Below are positions 7,260 to 15,057 of a stretch of DNA of 21,687 nt, one piece after another. The translations under genes and the position numbers were made by a program. Below the pieces are notes generated by a model. It was not told where the DNA came from, searched no databases, and saw nothing but the letters and a program-made list of their open reading frames with translations. Source of the stretch: Dehalococcoidia bacterium SM23_28_2 (GTDB lineage Bacteria; Chloroflexota; Dehalococcoidia; SM23-28-2); assembly GCA_001303545.1 (NCBI GenBank), contig LJUA01000019.1, positions 1 through 21,687 of the forward strand, written 5' to 3'. The number at the start of each line of letters is the position of its first letter. Position 1 is the stretch's first letter.

Positions 7260-8246
7260 GTGGTAGAGATGGCGGCTCACCCCTATCCGGAGGAACGCGA
7301 CGCCAGCGGCCAAGCCTGGGTATTCCCCGGTCAGGGCTCGCAGCAGGTGGGAATGGGCCTTGACCTGTATGAAACATTCCCCCTCGCTCGCCGCGTCTTC
7401 GAGGAGGCCGACGAGGTGCTTGGCCTCCCTCTCAGCCGTCTCTGCTTCGAGGGGCCAGAGGACTCTCTTCGCCAGACAGTCAATGCCCAGCCAGCGATCA
7501 TGACCGTCAGCCTGGCCTGCCTCCAGACTGCCCTGGAAACAGGAAGCCTTCAGGAACGCTCGGCGGCCTTCATGGCCGGCCACAGCCTGGGCGAGTACAC
7601 CGCTCTGGTAGCTGCCGGCGCGCTGAGCTTCGGCGATGGTCTGCGCCTGGTGCGAGAGCGCGGCCGCCTGATGCAGGAGGCAGGCGAGAGAGTCCCCGGG
7701 TCCATGGCGGCGATCATCGGCCTGCCGGAGGACAAAGTGACCGAGCTGTGCTACAACACGCGTGCCGAGGTCTGCAACCTGAACTCGCCCGGGCAAGTCG
7801 TAATCGGTGGCACCTGCGAGGCGGTGGAACAAGCGATCGCCGAGGCCAAGGCCCGCGGCGCCCGCCAGGCTATTCGCCTCAACGTCAGCGGCGCCTTCCA
7901 CTCGTCCCTCATGCGGCCGGCCGCCGAGGGCATGATCGGGGTCATCGCCCGCACACCCTTCGCCGATGCCCAGGTGCCCATCGTCGCCAACAGCAGCGCC
8001 CAGCCGATAACCAGCAGCGAGGACATCAAGCGAGAGCTCTCAGAGCAGCTTCGCCGACCCGTCCTCTGGCAGCGCTCGGTGGAGTACATGATCGAGAACG
8101 GCGTCACCACCTTCGTGGAGATAGGCCCAGGGCGCGTGCTCACCGCCCTCATTCACCGCATCGATGGCAACGCTACCACCAAGAACATCGGCGATGCATC
8201 CTCCATCTGCGGGGAGGTTAGATCCGGTGATCGATCTGACAGATAG
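7260..8246 (+). CDS. fabD: Malonyl-CoA:acyl carrier protein transacylase
   Basis: It moves malonyl groups from CoA to the acyl carrier protein for fatty acid elongation in the cytosol. Visible motifs are FPGQGSQ (22-28), the oxyanion-side Gln in NAQPA (Q77), the nucleophile S109 in GHSLGEY, the conserved Arg after LRLVRERG, and the catalytic His in SGAFHSSLM. The ferredoxin-like subdomain lies between these. At 328 aa it is slightly longer than usual because of a 17-residue N-terminal extension and a non-conserved tail. GTG 7260 is preferred since GGAAGGA sits 6 nt upstream; ATG 7269 is three codons in. The 3' end overlaps fabG by 20 nt, so the two are translationally linked, with the rest of the type II pathway genes downstream. 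Confidence 0.95.
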   Translation: MVEMAAHPYPEERDASGQAWVFPGQGSQQVGMGLDLYETFPLARRVFEEADEVLGLPLSRLCFEGPEDSLRQTVNAQPAIMTVSLACLQTALETGSLQERSAAFMAGHSLGEYTALVAAGALSFGDGLRLVRERGRLMQEAGERVPGSMAAIIGLPEDKVTELCYNTRAEVCNLNSPGQVVIGGTCEAVEQAIAEAKARGARQAIRLNVSGAFHSSLMRPAAEGMIGVIARTPFADAQVPIVANSSAQPITSSEDIKRELSEQLRRPVLWQRSVEYMIENGVTTFVEIGPGRVLTALIHRIDGNATTKNIGDASSICGEVRSGDRSDR

Positions 8247-8973
8247 AGTGGCCCTGGTGACCGGGGCTTCCCGCGGCATCGGCCGGGCAGTGGCCCTCAA
8301 GCTCGCTGAGTGCGGCGCTAGGATAGTGATAAACTACAACCAGAACGCCGTCGAGGCGGAAAAGGTGGCCGAGCAGATCCGCAGCCAGGGCGGCCAATGC
8401 CTGACGGTACAGGGCGATGTCGCGCTGGCTGCCGATGTGGAGAGGATCTTCCAGGCCACTCAACAGGGGTTCGGCAGAGTCGATATACTGGTAAACAACG
8501 CCGGCGTCAATCGCGACACGCTGATACTGCGCATGTCGGAGGAGGATTGGGACGAGGTTATGGCTACCGACCTGCGGGGGGCTTTCCTCTGCACCAAGGC
8601 TGCCCTGCGCTCCATGATGCGCCAGCGCTGGGGGCGGATCATCAACATCGGCAGCCTGGCAGGCCTGCTGGGCAACGCAGGCCAGGCCAACTACTCGGCG
8701 GCCAAGGCTGGCCTCATCGGATTGACCAAGGCCGTAGCCCGCGAGATGGGGTCACGAGAGATCACCGTGAACGCCCTCGCCCCCGGCTTCATCGAGACGG
8801 ACATGACCAAGGATCTACCGCAATCGCTGAAGGATGAAGCCCTCCACCGTATCATCCTGGGGCGTCCGGGCAAGCCCGAGGACGTGGCCGCAGCGGTGGC
8901 CTTTCTGGCCTCCGACGAGGCGTCCTACATTACCGGACAGGTGCTGGCCGTGGACGGCGGCCTGGGGATGTAG
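8227..8973 (+). CDS. fabG: 3-oxoacyl-[acyl carrier protein] reductase
   Basis: A short-chain dehydrogenase that reduces 3-ketoacyl-ACP with NADPH in each elongation cycle. TGASRGIG (12-19) binds the cofactor, NNAG (90-93) stabilises the sheet, and S143, Y156 and K160 (YSAAK) are catalytic. 248 aa is the normal length. The start is GTG 8227 because it gives the standard MIDLTDRVALVTG beginning and has GGGGAGG about 10 nt upstream inside fabD; a longer frame from 8164 would only add out-of-family residues. One oddity: the position of the usual fourth catalytic residue, Asn in 'NL.G.F', is Asp (D115 in TDLRGAF). It overlaps fabD and is followed by nusB after 3 nt. Confidence 0.95.
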   Translation: MIDLTDRVALVTGASRGIGRAVALKLAECGARIVINYNQNAVEAEKVAEQIRSQGGQCLTVQGDVALAADVERIFQATQQGFGRVDILVNNAGVNRDTLILRMSEEDWDEVMATDLRGAFLCTKAALRSMMRQRWGRIINIGSLAGLLGNAGQANYSAAKAGLIGLTKAVAREMGSREITVNALAPGFIETDMTKDLPQSLKDEALHRIILGRPGKPEDVAAAVAFLASDEASYITGQVLAVDGGLGM

Positions 8974-8976
8974 CCC

Positions 8977-9387
8977 ATGCCAGGCAAGAGGCGCAAGGCA
9001 CGCATCATCGCTCTCAAGGCCCTCTACGAGATGGACAGCGTGGGCCACGAGTCGCAGGATATCCTGTCCCGCCTTCTGGAGGATACCCCTGCTCCCGATG
9101 ATGTGGCGGCCTTCGCCCAGGAGCTGGTATCGGGCGTGCTGGGCCACCGAGAGGAGATCGACGCGGTAATTCGTGAGAAGGCGACGGCCTGGCCCCTGGA
9201 GCAGGTAGCAGTCGTCGATCGCAACATCCTCAGACTTGCCATCTATGAGATGTTGATTGATAATAGGGTGCCAGTGCGAGCAATCATCAATGAGGCGGTG
9301 GAGCTGGCCAAATCCTTCGGCGGAGAAAGCTCCCCCAAGTTCGTCAACGGCGTTTTGGGCTCAGTGAGCCTCATGAGGACTAACTGA
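8977..9387 (+). CDS. nusB: Transcription antitermination factor NusB
   Basis: 136 aa, all-helical RNA-binding protein that pairs with NusE (S10) on boxA to antiterminate rRNA operons. Diagnostic segments are an N-terminal RRKARIIALKALYEMD (basic, contacts boxA), AFAQELVSGVLGHREEID, and the most conserved stretch DRNILRLAIYEML followed by INEAVELAKSFGGESSPKFVNGVLG, the latter nearly invariant in the family. The ATG lies 3 nt after the fabG stop. Its place between fabG and acpP is unusual, since these two are normally neighbours. Co-transcription would link rRNA synthesis to fatty acid synthesis. It is followed by acpP after 23 nt with that gene's own strong ribosome site. Confidence 0.95.
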   Translation: MPGKRRKARIIALKALYEMDSVGHESQDILSRLLEDTPAPDDVAAFAQELVSGVLGHREEIDAVIREKATAWPLEQVAVVDRNILRLAIYEMLIDNRVPVRAIINEAVELAKSFGGESSPKFVNGVLGSVSLMRTN

Positions 9388-9410
9388 ACGGCAATACCAG
9401 GAGGTGAGTC

Positions 9411-9680
9411 GTGGCCACCGTCTTCGAAAGAGTAAGAAAGATTATCGCCGAGCAACTGGGCGTCGACGAAGCCAACATTACCCCCAAGACTTCCTTTGTG
9501 GAGGACCTCAACGCCGACTCCCTGGACCTCGTGGAGCTCATCATGTCATTGGAGGAGGAGTTCGGCAAGGGAGGCCAAGGGTTCGAGATCTCCGACGAGG
9601 ACGCCGAGAAGATCGTCACCGTGCAGGATGCCGTGAATTACATCACGGAGCACGGCATCGCTGAGGACGAGCCTTCCTGA
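9411..9680 (+). CDS. acpP: Acyl carrier protein
   Basis: 89 aa, the cytosolic carrier that holds growing acyl chains on a 4'-phosphopantetheine arm. The attachment site is S37 in ADSLDLVEL, at the start of helix II, and the sequence is acidic as expected. GTG 9411 is preceded by an exact AGGAGGTGA about 5 nt upstream, probably the strongest ribosome site in the window, in line with the high abundance of this protein. Compared with textbook ACPs there are roughly five extra residues (KGGQG) in the loop after EEEFG, before FEISDEDAEKI, and the C-terminus is extended by AEDEPS. It is the last gene of the fatty acid run and is followed by a terminator; rnc, a common next gene, is absent. Confidence 0.95.
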   Translation: MATVFERVRKIIAEQLGVDEANITPKTSFVEDLNADSLDLVELIMSLEEEFGKGGQGFEISDEDAEKIVTVQDAVNYITEHGIAEDEPS

Positions 9681-9721
9681 GGCCAGCCAGACCGAATCCA
9701 GACTACCATCGTCCTATCTCC

Positions 9722-9752
9722 AGGAGTCAGGGGCCGCGCCTGGCTCCTTTTT
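9722..9752 (+). terminator. Rho-independent terminator of the fab operon
   Basis: AGGAGTCAGG (9722-9731) pairs with CCTGGCTCCT (9739-9748), a 10-bp stem with one T-G wobble and a 7-nt loop, followed directly by a T run (9748-9752). This is the clearest terminator in the window, 41 nt after the acpP stop. Confidence 0.92.
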
Positions 9753-9756
9753 CGTA

Positions 9757-9762
9757 TATAAT
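9757..9762 (+). promoter_or_regulatory. Candidate -10 for the tat genes
   Basis: A perfect TATAAT lies 5 nt beyond the terminator T run and about 46 nt before the tatA/B start. The expected -35 position falls inside the terminator stem and matches poorly, so this is a -10 only candidate. Confidence 0.4.
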
Positions 9763-9807
9763 GATCGTTACGGCTCTATATTCTTCACTCGAAACGGCAA
9801 CAAAAGC

Positions 9808-10182
9808 ATGAACTTTTTCGGCATTGGCGCGCCCGAGATCATCCTCATTATGGTGCTGGCGCTCATCGTGTTCGGCCCCCAGCGTCTTCCTGAGCTGGCC
9901 GCCCAGCTTGGCCGACTGGTGCGCCAGACCCGCCGTTACGCTGGGCAGGTCACCAGCCAGCTCAAGTACGAGCTGGGCGACCTCACCGAGGAGTACGAGT
10001 CCCTGCGCCAGGAAGTGAAGCAACTGCGGCGGGAGCTGAACCAGCAGACCAAGCCCTTTCGGGACGAGCTGGACGCCACCAAGGCCGATCTCAAGGCGAC
10101 CAAAGAGTCCGTTGAGAAGGCCGTCGCCAAGGACGAGCAACCTCAGCAGCCGGCCAAGCCACCGTCCGAGGGGGAAAGCTAG
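9808..10182 (+). CDS. tatA: Twin-arginine translocase subunit TatA/TatB
   Basis: 124 aa. It has the family layout: a short N-terminus, one membrane helix (about residues 8-22, EIILIMVLALIVFG), the hinge GPQRLPELA, an amphipathic helix (about 27-50), then a charged coiled region and a Pro/Gln-rich tail. It forms the pore-lining or receptor part of the Tat pathway, which exports folded proteins. The GPxxLP hinge with a Glu in the membrane segment and the long charged tail are more TatB-like than TatA-like, but a single TatA/B may do both jobs here since no other copy is in the window. No convincing Shine-Dalgarno precedes the ATG. It is followed by tatC 30 nt on. Confidence 0.88.
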   Translation: MNFFGIGAPEIILIMVLALIVFGPQRLPELAAQLGRLVRQTRRYAGQVTSQLKYELGDLTEEYESLRQEVKQLRRELNQQTKPFRDELDATKADLKATKESVEKAVAKDEQPQQPAKPPSEGES

Positions 10183-10212
10183 CACCCCCTGGGCCGCCGC
10201 CTCGCCTCAAAC

Positions 10213-11010
10213 ATGAGCACCAAGCCGACCGCCACAGAGGATCCCTCCATGGAGCCCGAAGACGAGGCCAAGGGCGCCAAATACATGTCGATAATGGAGC
10301 ACCTTCAGGAGCTACGCTACCGGCTCGTCGTCTCCGCCCTTACCATCGTTGCCACCACCGGCGCCTCCATCTACTTCGCTGGCCGTATGCTGCAGTTCCT
10401 CAAGAAGCCCGCCGAGGACCGCAGCGATGCCTTCTTCACCATCTTCACCGAGCCCATGGAGGGCCTGGTCGCCCACTTCCGTATCGCCCTCATGGCTGGC
10501 ATCACCTTTGCCATGCCCGTGCTCATCTACCAGACGCTGATGTTCGTCAGCCCAGGCCTGACCAGCAAAGAGAAGCGCTGGGTGTACTCCATCGTCTTCG
10601 CTGCCACCCTCGCCTTCGCCGGCGGGGTTGCCTTCGCCTTCTTCATCGCCCTGCCGCCGGCCCTCGACTTCCTGCTCAACTATCCGGAAGACGTCGCCGA
10701 GCCTCACATCAAGATCGGCAGCTACGTCGACTTCGTGACCCGCCTTCTCCTCTGGACGGGCATCGTGTTCGAGACGCCGCTCGTGATCATGGGCCTGGCA
10801 CGCCTGGGTGTGGTCTCCTCCCGCCAGCTTCTGCGATTCTGGCGCTACGCCATCGTCGGGGCCTTCGTGGTGGCGGCCATCGTCACCCCCAGCATCGACC
10901 CCGTCACCCAGTCGTTCGTGGCCGGGCCGATCATCGTCCTCTACGGGCTCGGCGTCCTCCTCGCCCGCCTGGTGGAGCCCAGACGCAAACAAGCCACCAA
11001 ATCGGCGTAG
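10213..11010 (+). CDS. tatC: Twin-arginine translocase subunit TatC
   Basis: 265 aa, the multi-spanning core receptor that binds twin-arginine signal peptides. The cytoplasmic N-terminus carries the signature MEHLQELRYRL, whose Glu and Arg residues recognise the signal peptide. Six membrane helices can be traced, with the loop FVSPGLTSKEKRW after the second. The C-terminal segment AAIVTPSIDPVTQ matches the conserved 'TP.D' region. ATG 10213 gives a 12-residue longer start; ATG 10249 has GAGG about 8 nt upstream and may be the real one. It is transcribed with tatA/B and followed by a promoter for the next gene. Confidence 0.95.
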   Translation: MSTKPTATEDPSMEPEDEAKGAKYMSIMEHLQELRYRLVVSALTIVATTGASIYFAGRMLQFLKKPAEDRSDAFFTIFTEPMEGLVAHFRIALMAGITFAMPVLIYQTLMFVSPGLTSKEKRWVYSIVFAATLAFAGGVAFAFFIALPPALDFLLNYPEDVAEPHIKIGSYVDFVTRLLLWTGIVFETPLVIMGLARLGVVSSRQLLRFWRYAIVGAFVVAAIVTPSIDPVTQSFVAGPIIVLYGLGVLLARLVEPRRKQATKSA

Positions 11011-11077
11011 TTGTTCGCCGGACGCAGCCCCTCGCGCCCGCGGACAGGATGGGAGCACCGCTGAGGAGGACGAGCCG

Positions 11078-11106
11078 TTGACAGATTTATCGCTGCGATA
11101 TATAAT
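11078..11106 (+). promoter_or_regulatory. Perfect sigma-70-type consensus promoter
   Basis: TTGACA (11078-11083), exactly 17 nt, then TATAAT (11101-11106): 12 of 12 consensus bases with ideal spacing. The start would be near 11113, giving a leader of about 60 nt before the calcium-repeat protein gene. It implies strong constitutive expression unless a repressor acts. Confidence 0.85.
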
Positions 11107-11173
11107 TATCGAGCCCTACACGCTCTGGTAGGCTCCTTTCGCGATAGGCCGGCCTGGAGAAAGGTGCGCTGTC

Positions 11174-12604
11174 ATGAGAAGGCCGGTCGTTGTTTCGCTT
11201 CTCCTGATTGTTCTCGCCTCTTTCATGCTGCTGACCGGACGGGGCGCCGCAGGCCAATCCTTCGACCCAGCGGCAGACGTCGAACTTAGCTGGCCGCTGG
11301 TCCACAGCGACGCCGACATCACCACAAGCTTCAGCCTGCTCGCAACGGACTACAACTACGGCAAGCTCGTTGCCTTCACACCCTTGGACTTCTCCGTTCC
11401 GCCGGCGAGCGCCGTGCCTATCGGCGCCAAGGTGGGGGAAATTAAGTACCTCGCCATGCTCGGCCTCTTCGGCGATCCTTGCATTAGCGGTGTTTCACTC
11501 GATTTCGACTTGTATTGGGCAACCACAGATACGGGGTCGACCGTCACCTTCGACGAGCAGTTCGTGGACGATAGCGGCGACGGCCTCCCCGACGGCGTGG
11601 ACCAGTACCCCGATTTCCTCACCAGAATGCTGCCGGCCGTGACCCCCATCGAGCGGCTGTGGGGTATGACCACGGTTGGTGCTACGCATGTGTCCATGAA
11701 CGTCCTCGTTTTCGACCCGAGCGCCCTTCCGGATTATCCCTCCGACTGGGGCTACCCTGCGGTGACAGTGTTCAACGACTTGGGCGATCCAGGAAAAGAA
11801 CCAACCCCAAGGAGCAAGATATCCGACCCCTGTACACCGCTGCTTATCTACACCACCGTCTTCGGGCAAAGCGAGGACAACCCCGCCACCGCCGGTGATG
11901 AGGGCGGCTACATGGTGCGCCGTAATCCCGCTGATCCCGGGATCTACGTCTTCCGCTGGCACGCCGAGAGCATGCTGGACGCCGATGAAGACGGCTTCGA
12001 GAACTTCCTGGATACCTGCCCGTACGACGTCAATCTGGAGAACCCAAAGGAGACCACTGGGCCCGACCTCGACAACATCGACAGCGCCTGCGACCCCGAC
12101 CCCGACCATGTTTGCTGGCCGGGTTCGCCCTACGATCTTCTCCCGCCCATTGAGAAGCCCAAGTACACCAAAGACTGCGACGGCGACGGCTTCTACAACT
12201 CCGGGGACAACTGCCCCCTCGTGCCCAACGGCTGCGATGTCCTGGAGGGCTGCGCAGACATCGGAACGCCTCCCTGGCCTTGGGACCCCACCTGGGACCG
12301 CCAGGCCGACAGTGACGTCGATGGCATCGGCGACGCCTGTGACCAGAACCCAGACACGCCCGACGGCGAGTCCTTTGAGCGGACGCTGGAAGTCAACGTG
12401 GGCTTCTGGCCGGAGTCACCGCCCGGCGTCGGTGGCGTAGTGGAGATCCAAGTGGATGACTCTCGCGCGGCGGCCGATTCCGTCGCCGCCTCGTCAGATG
12501 GTTCGACGGCCCGCACCTACATCGCTCTGGCCGCCCTGGCCGCTGTGGGGGCAACCGTTATTGTTGCGGGCGCGCGCTACGTGGGAAGGCGGTGGCTCGG
12601 GTAG
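11174..12604 (+). CDS. Secreted calcium-repeat (thrombospondin type 3-like) protein with C-terminal anchor
   Basis: 476 aa, no named family recognised. Residues 1-27 form a signal peptide (RRP then VVVSLLLIVLASFMLL, cleavage near AAG-Q). An N-terminal beta-rich domain (about 35-260) follows. Asp-rich calcium-binding repeats occur at 132-144 (DDSGDGLPDGVDQ), 269-283 (DADEDGFENFLDTCP), 334-348 (DCDGDGFYNSGDNCP) and 379-393 (DSDVDGIGDACDQNP), typical of thrombospondin type 3 repeats, with paired cysteines that may form disulfides. A Ser/Ala-rich linker leads to a C-terminal helix (449-467) and RRWLG, a stop-transfer anchor. So it is probably displayed outside the cell and needs calcium for folding. 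The RR lacks the Tat consensus context, so Sec export is more likely even though tatC is next door. AAAGG lies 9 nt before the ATG. It has its own promoter. Confidence 0.85.
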   Translation: MRRPVVVSLLLIVLASFMLLTGRGAAGQSFDPAADVELSWPLVHSDADITTSFSLLATDYNYGKLVAFTPLDFSVPPASAVPIGAKVGEIKYLAMLGLFGDPCISGVSLDFDLYWATTDTGSTVTFDEQFVDDSGDGLPDGVDQYPDFLTRMLPAVTPIERLWGMTTVGATHVSMNVLVFDPSALPDYPSDWGYPAVTVFNDLGDPGKEPTPRSKISDPCTPLLIYTTVFGQSEDNPATAGDEGGYMVRRNPADPGIYVFRWHAESMLDADEDGFENFLDTCPYDVNLENPKETTGPDLDNIDSACDPDPDHVCWPGSPYDLLPPIEKPKYTKDCDGDGFYNSGDNCPLVPNGCDVLEGCADIGTPPWPWDPTWDRQADSDVDGIGDACDQNPDTPDGESFERTLEVNVGFWPESPPGVGGVVEIQVDDSRAAADSVAASSDGSTARTYIALAALAAVGATVIVAGARYVGRRWLG

Positions 12605-12620
12605 CCCGGCGGTGACGCCC

Positions 12621-12663
12621 CGCGAGCCTTAGTTCGGATGGTGAGCCGTTCTGGTGGCTCGCG
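12621..12663 (+). terminator. Possible terminator after the calcium-repeat gene
   Basis: CGCGAGCC (12621-12628) and GGCTCGCG (12656-12663) form a perfect 8-bp stem with a long 27-nt loop, 17 nt beyond the stop codon. There is no proper T run after it (TCCGCATTTG), so it may instead be a processing or stability element. Confidence 0.4.
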
Positions 12664-12670
12664 TCCGCAT

Positions 12671-12699
12671 TTGACGGCCTTGCTCCTTCGTGCTAATAT
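12671..12699 (+). promoter_or_regulatory. Promoter of the udg-rnj-ftsK operon
   Basis: TTGACG (12671-12676, 5/6) and TAATAT (12694-12699, 4/6) are 17 nt apart, and the -10 carries a TGC extension (12691-12693). The start near 12706 gives a leader of about 79 nt. That leader contains an imperfect hairpin (around CCGTCCC/GGGGGCGG) and a tandem TTTACGG TTTACGG just before the udg start. Confidence 0.65.
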
Positions 12700-12784
12700 C
12701 ATTCGAAAGGTTGTTCTTGGCCGTCCCTTTCAGGGGGCGGACAATGTCTGTCTAGGGGGCACTTTACGGTTTACGGCTTAAGAG

Positions 12785-13384
12785 ATGTCCGCGCTCACTG
12801 AGCTCTACGAGAAGATAGCGATCTGCCCCGACTGTGACCTGTCCCGCAGCCGCAATCGAGCAGTCCCCGGCGAGGGGCCAGAGAACGCCGAGATCGTTTT
12901 CGTGGGGGAGGCGCCAGGCTTCTACGAGGACCAGCAGGGCCGCCCCTTCGTGGGGCCAGCCGGTCGCCTCCTGGAAGAACTGCTCTCCTCCATCGGCCTT
13001 CGCCGCGACCAGGTGTACATAGGCAACGTCATCAAGTGCCGCCCGCCGGAGAATCGCGACCCTTTGCCCAAAGAGATCGATGCCTGTCGCAAGTGGCTAC
13101 AGCGCCAGATCGAGCTGATCAAGCCCAAGGTTGTCGTCCCCCTGGGGCGCTTCTCACTGGCCTGGTTCTTCCCCAACGAGTCCATCGGCCGGATGCACGG
13201 CCAGGCCCGCTTCCGCGATGGCATCTACTACATGCCCATGTACCATCCCGCGGCTGCCCTGCACGCTGCCAATATGCGCCGGTCTATAGAGGAAGACTTC
13301 CACAAGCTGCCAGCCGTCCTGGAGGAGGCCCGCAAGGGTCCCAAGGAAGAAGTGCCGGAGCCCCAGCAAATGCGCCTGTTCTAG
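12785..13384 (+). CDS. Uracil-DNA glycosylase, family 4 (iron-sulfur type)
   Basis: 199 aa. It removes uracil from DNA after cytosine deamination, starting base excision repair. Four cysteines at 14, 17, 85 and 101 match the 4Fe-4S ligands that define family 4. Active-site motif 1 is GEAPG (41-45), followed by GRPFVGPAGRLL (uracil pocket). NVIKCRPPENR holds the third cysteine. MYHPAAAL near the C-terminus is motif 2 with its His. The C-terminal tail is charged and not conserved. Upstream ribosome signal is weak (AAGAG next to the ATG). The gene starts an operon with RNase J after 13 nt. Family 4 enzymes are common in thermophiles but also widespread in other bacteria, so this does not prove a hot habitat. 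Confidence 0.92.
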   Translation: MSALTELYEKIAICPDCDLSRSRNRAVPGEGPENAEIVFVGEAPGFYEDQQGRPFVGPAGRLLEELLSSIGLRRDQVYIGNVIKCRPPENRDPLPKEIDACRKWLQRQIELIKPKVVVPLGRFSLAWFFPNESIGRMHGQARFRDGIYYMPMYHPAAALHAANMRRSIEEDFHKLPAVLEEARKGPKEEVPEPQQMRLF

Positions 13385-13397
13385 CCGTCGATGAGCT

Positions 13398-15050
13398 GTG
13401 ACTAAAGAAAAACTACGGGTAATCCCCCTGGGCGGCCTGGGGGAGATCGGCAAGAACATGATGGTGCTGGAACTCCCCCGGGACATGATCATCATCGACG
13501 CCGGCCTCATGTTCCCCGAGGAGGATATGCTGGGAGTCGACCTGGTGATCCCCGACATCTCCTACATCCGCGAGCGGAAGAAGAAGCTGCGAGCGATCAT
13601 CATCACCCACGGCCACGAGGACCACACCGGCGCCCTGCCCTATGTCCTCCGCGAGCTACAAGCGCCCATCTACTGCACCAGGCTGACCCGCGGCCTCATA
13701 TCGGTCAAGCTCAAGGAGCACAAGCTCCTCAAGGAGGCCGACCTGCGGACGGTAAGCCCCGGCGAGAAGATCCGCCTGGGCCCCTTCCAGGTGGAGTTCG
13801 TGCGGGTCACCCACAGCATCCCCGACTCCTGCGGCCTGGCCATCCGCACACCCGTAGGCACCATAGTCCACAGCGGCGACTTCAAGCTGGACCACACGCC
13901 GGTGATGGGCGAGCCCACCGACCTGCCCCGCTGGGCCGAGCTGGGCCGCGAAGGCGTCCTCCTGCTCCTATCCGACTCCACCTATGCCGAGACCCCCGGC
14001 TACACCCCCTCGGAGCGGGTGGTAGGCGAGTCCCTGGATCGCATCATGGCCACCGCCCCCGGACGGGTCATCGTGTCCACCTTCGCCTCCCTCATATCGC
14101 GTGTGCAGCAGGTCATCGACGCCGCCCACCGCAACGGCCGCCGCGTGTTCGTCACCGGCCGCAGCATGGTGGACAACGTGCAGATGGCTCGGGAGCTGGG
14201 CTATCTCAGCGCGCCCGAGAATGTGCTGGCCCCCATCGACCAGCTTTCCCATATGCGCCCCCACAAAGTTGTCATCATCAGCACCGGCTCCCAGGGGGAG
14301 CCCACCTCTGCCCTCGTGCGCATGGCCAGCCGCGACCACCGCCACATCAAGATCGCCCCCGGCGATACGGTGGTCATGTCGGCCAGCCCCATTCCAGGCA
14401 ATGAGATGCTCATCAACCGTACCATCGACAATCTCGGTCGCCTGGGTGCCCAGATTCTGTATACCCGCATCGCCGACGTTCATGTGCGCGGGCACGCCGC
14501 CCAGGAAGAACTGAAGATGGTCCTGAGCCTCGTGAACCCTCGCTACTTTGTTCCCATCCACGGCGAGTACCGCCACCTGATGACCCACGCCCGCCTGGCC
14601 CAGGCGATGGGCCTGGCCCAGGAAAACGCTTTCATCCTCGAGGACGGCGACATCCTCGAGTTGGACGAAAAGGGCGGCAAAGTGGTCGGTCGGGTGGCGG
14701 CCGACCACGTGTACGTGGACGGCCTGGCGGTGGGGGTGAATCAGGTGGTGCTCCGCGATCGCCGCCGCCTGGGCAGTGATGGCATTGTCGTGGTCATCCT
14801 GACAGTGGACAAGCACAGCGGCCATCTGATAGGCGAGCCCGACGTAGTGGCCAAGGGATTCATGGACACGGAGGACGCCGAGGAGATCCTGGACAAGGCG
14901 CGAAAACAGGTGACTCGAGCCCTGAAAAGGGCCAACCATCACTCTGACTGGGCCGAAGTGAACGCCCGAGTCAGAGATGCGCTCTCCCAGTACCTCTATC
15001 AGGAGACCCGTCGGCGGCCGATGATCCTGCCCCTAACGGTGGAGGTCTAG
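13398..15050 (+). CDS. rnj: Ribonuclease J
   Basis: 550 aa metallo-beta-lactamase/beta-CASP ribonuclease, which combines endonuclease and 5'-to-3' exonuclease activity in mRNA decay and rRNA maturation. The start LRVIPLGGLGEIGKNM is diagnostic. The zinc motif HGHEDH (H71, H73, D75, H76) is complete, followed by THSIPDSCG and HSGDFKLDHTP for the remaining metal ligands. The beta-CASP insert holds STFASLISRVQQVIDAA, and FVPIHGEYRHL gives the C-terminal metal His. GTG 13398 is the only start that preserves the family N-terminus. It lies 13 nt after the udg stop and 7 nt before ftsK. This is a Chloroflexota/Gram-positive-type RNA decay enzyme; no RNase E is in the window. Confidence 0.96.
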   Translation: MTKEKLRVIPLGGLGEIGKNMMVLELPRDMIIIDAGLMFPEEDMLGVDLVIPDISYIRERKKKLRAIIITHGHEDHTGALPYVLRELQAPIYCTRLTRGLISVKLKEHKLLKEADLRTVSPGEKIRLGPFQVEFVRVTHSIPDSCGLAIRTPVGTIVHSGDFKLDHTPVMGEPTDLPRWAELGREGVLLLLSDSTYAETPGYTPSERVVGESLDRIMATAPGRVIVSTFASLISRVQQVIDAAHRNGRRVFVTGRSMVDNVQMARELGYLSAPENVLAPIDQLSHMRPHKVVIISTGSQGEPTSALVRMASRDHRHIKIAPGDTVVMSASPIPGNEMLINRTIDNLGRLGAQILYTRIADVHVRGHAAQEELKMVLSLVNPRYFVPIHGEYRHLMTHARLAQAMGLAQENAFILEDGDILELDEKGGKVVGRVAADHVYVDGLAVGVNQVVLRDRRRLGSDGIVVVILTVDKHSGHLIGEPDVVAKGFMDTEDAEEILDKARKQVTRALKRANHHSDWAEVNARVRDALSQYLYQETRRRPMILPLTVEV

Positions 15051-15057
15051 GCAAGGT

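Noticed and set aside
11174..11260. Tat signal peptide on the calcium-repeat protein because it follows tatC and begins MRRP
   Set aside because: The two arginines lack the SRRxFLK context and the hydrophobic segment is long and strongly apolar, which fits Sec export better.
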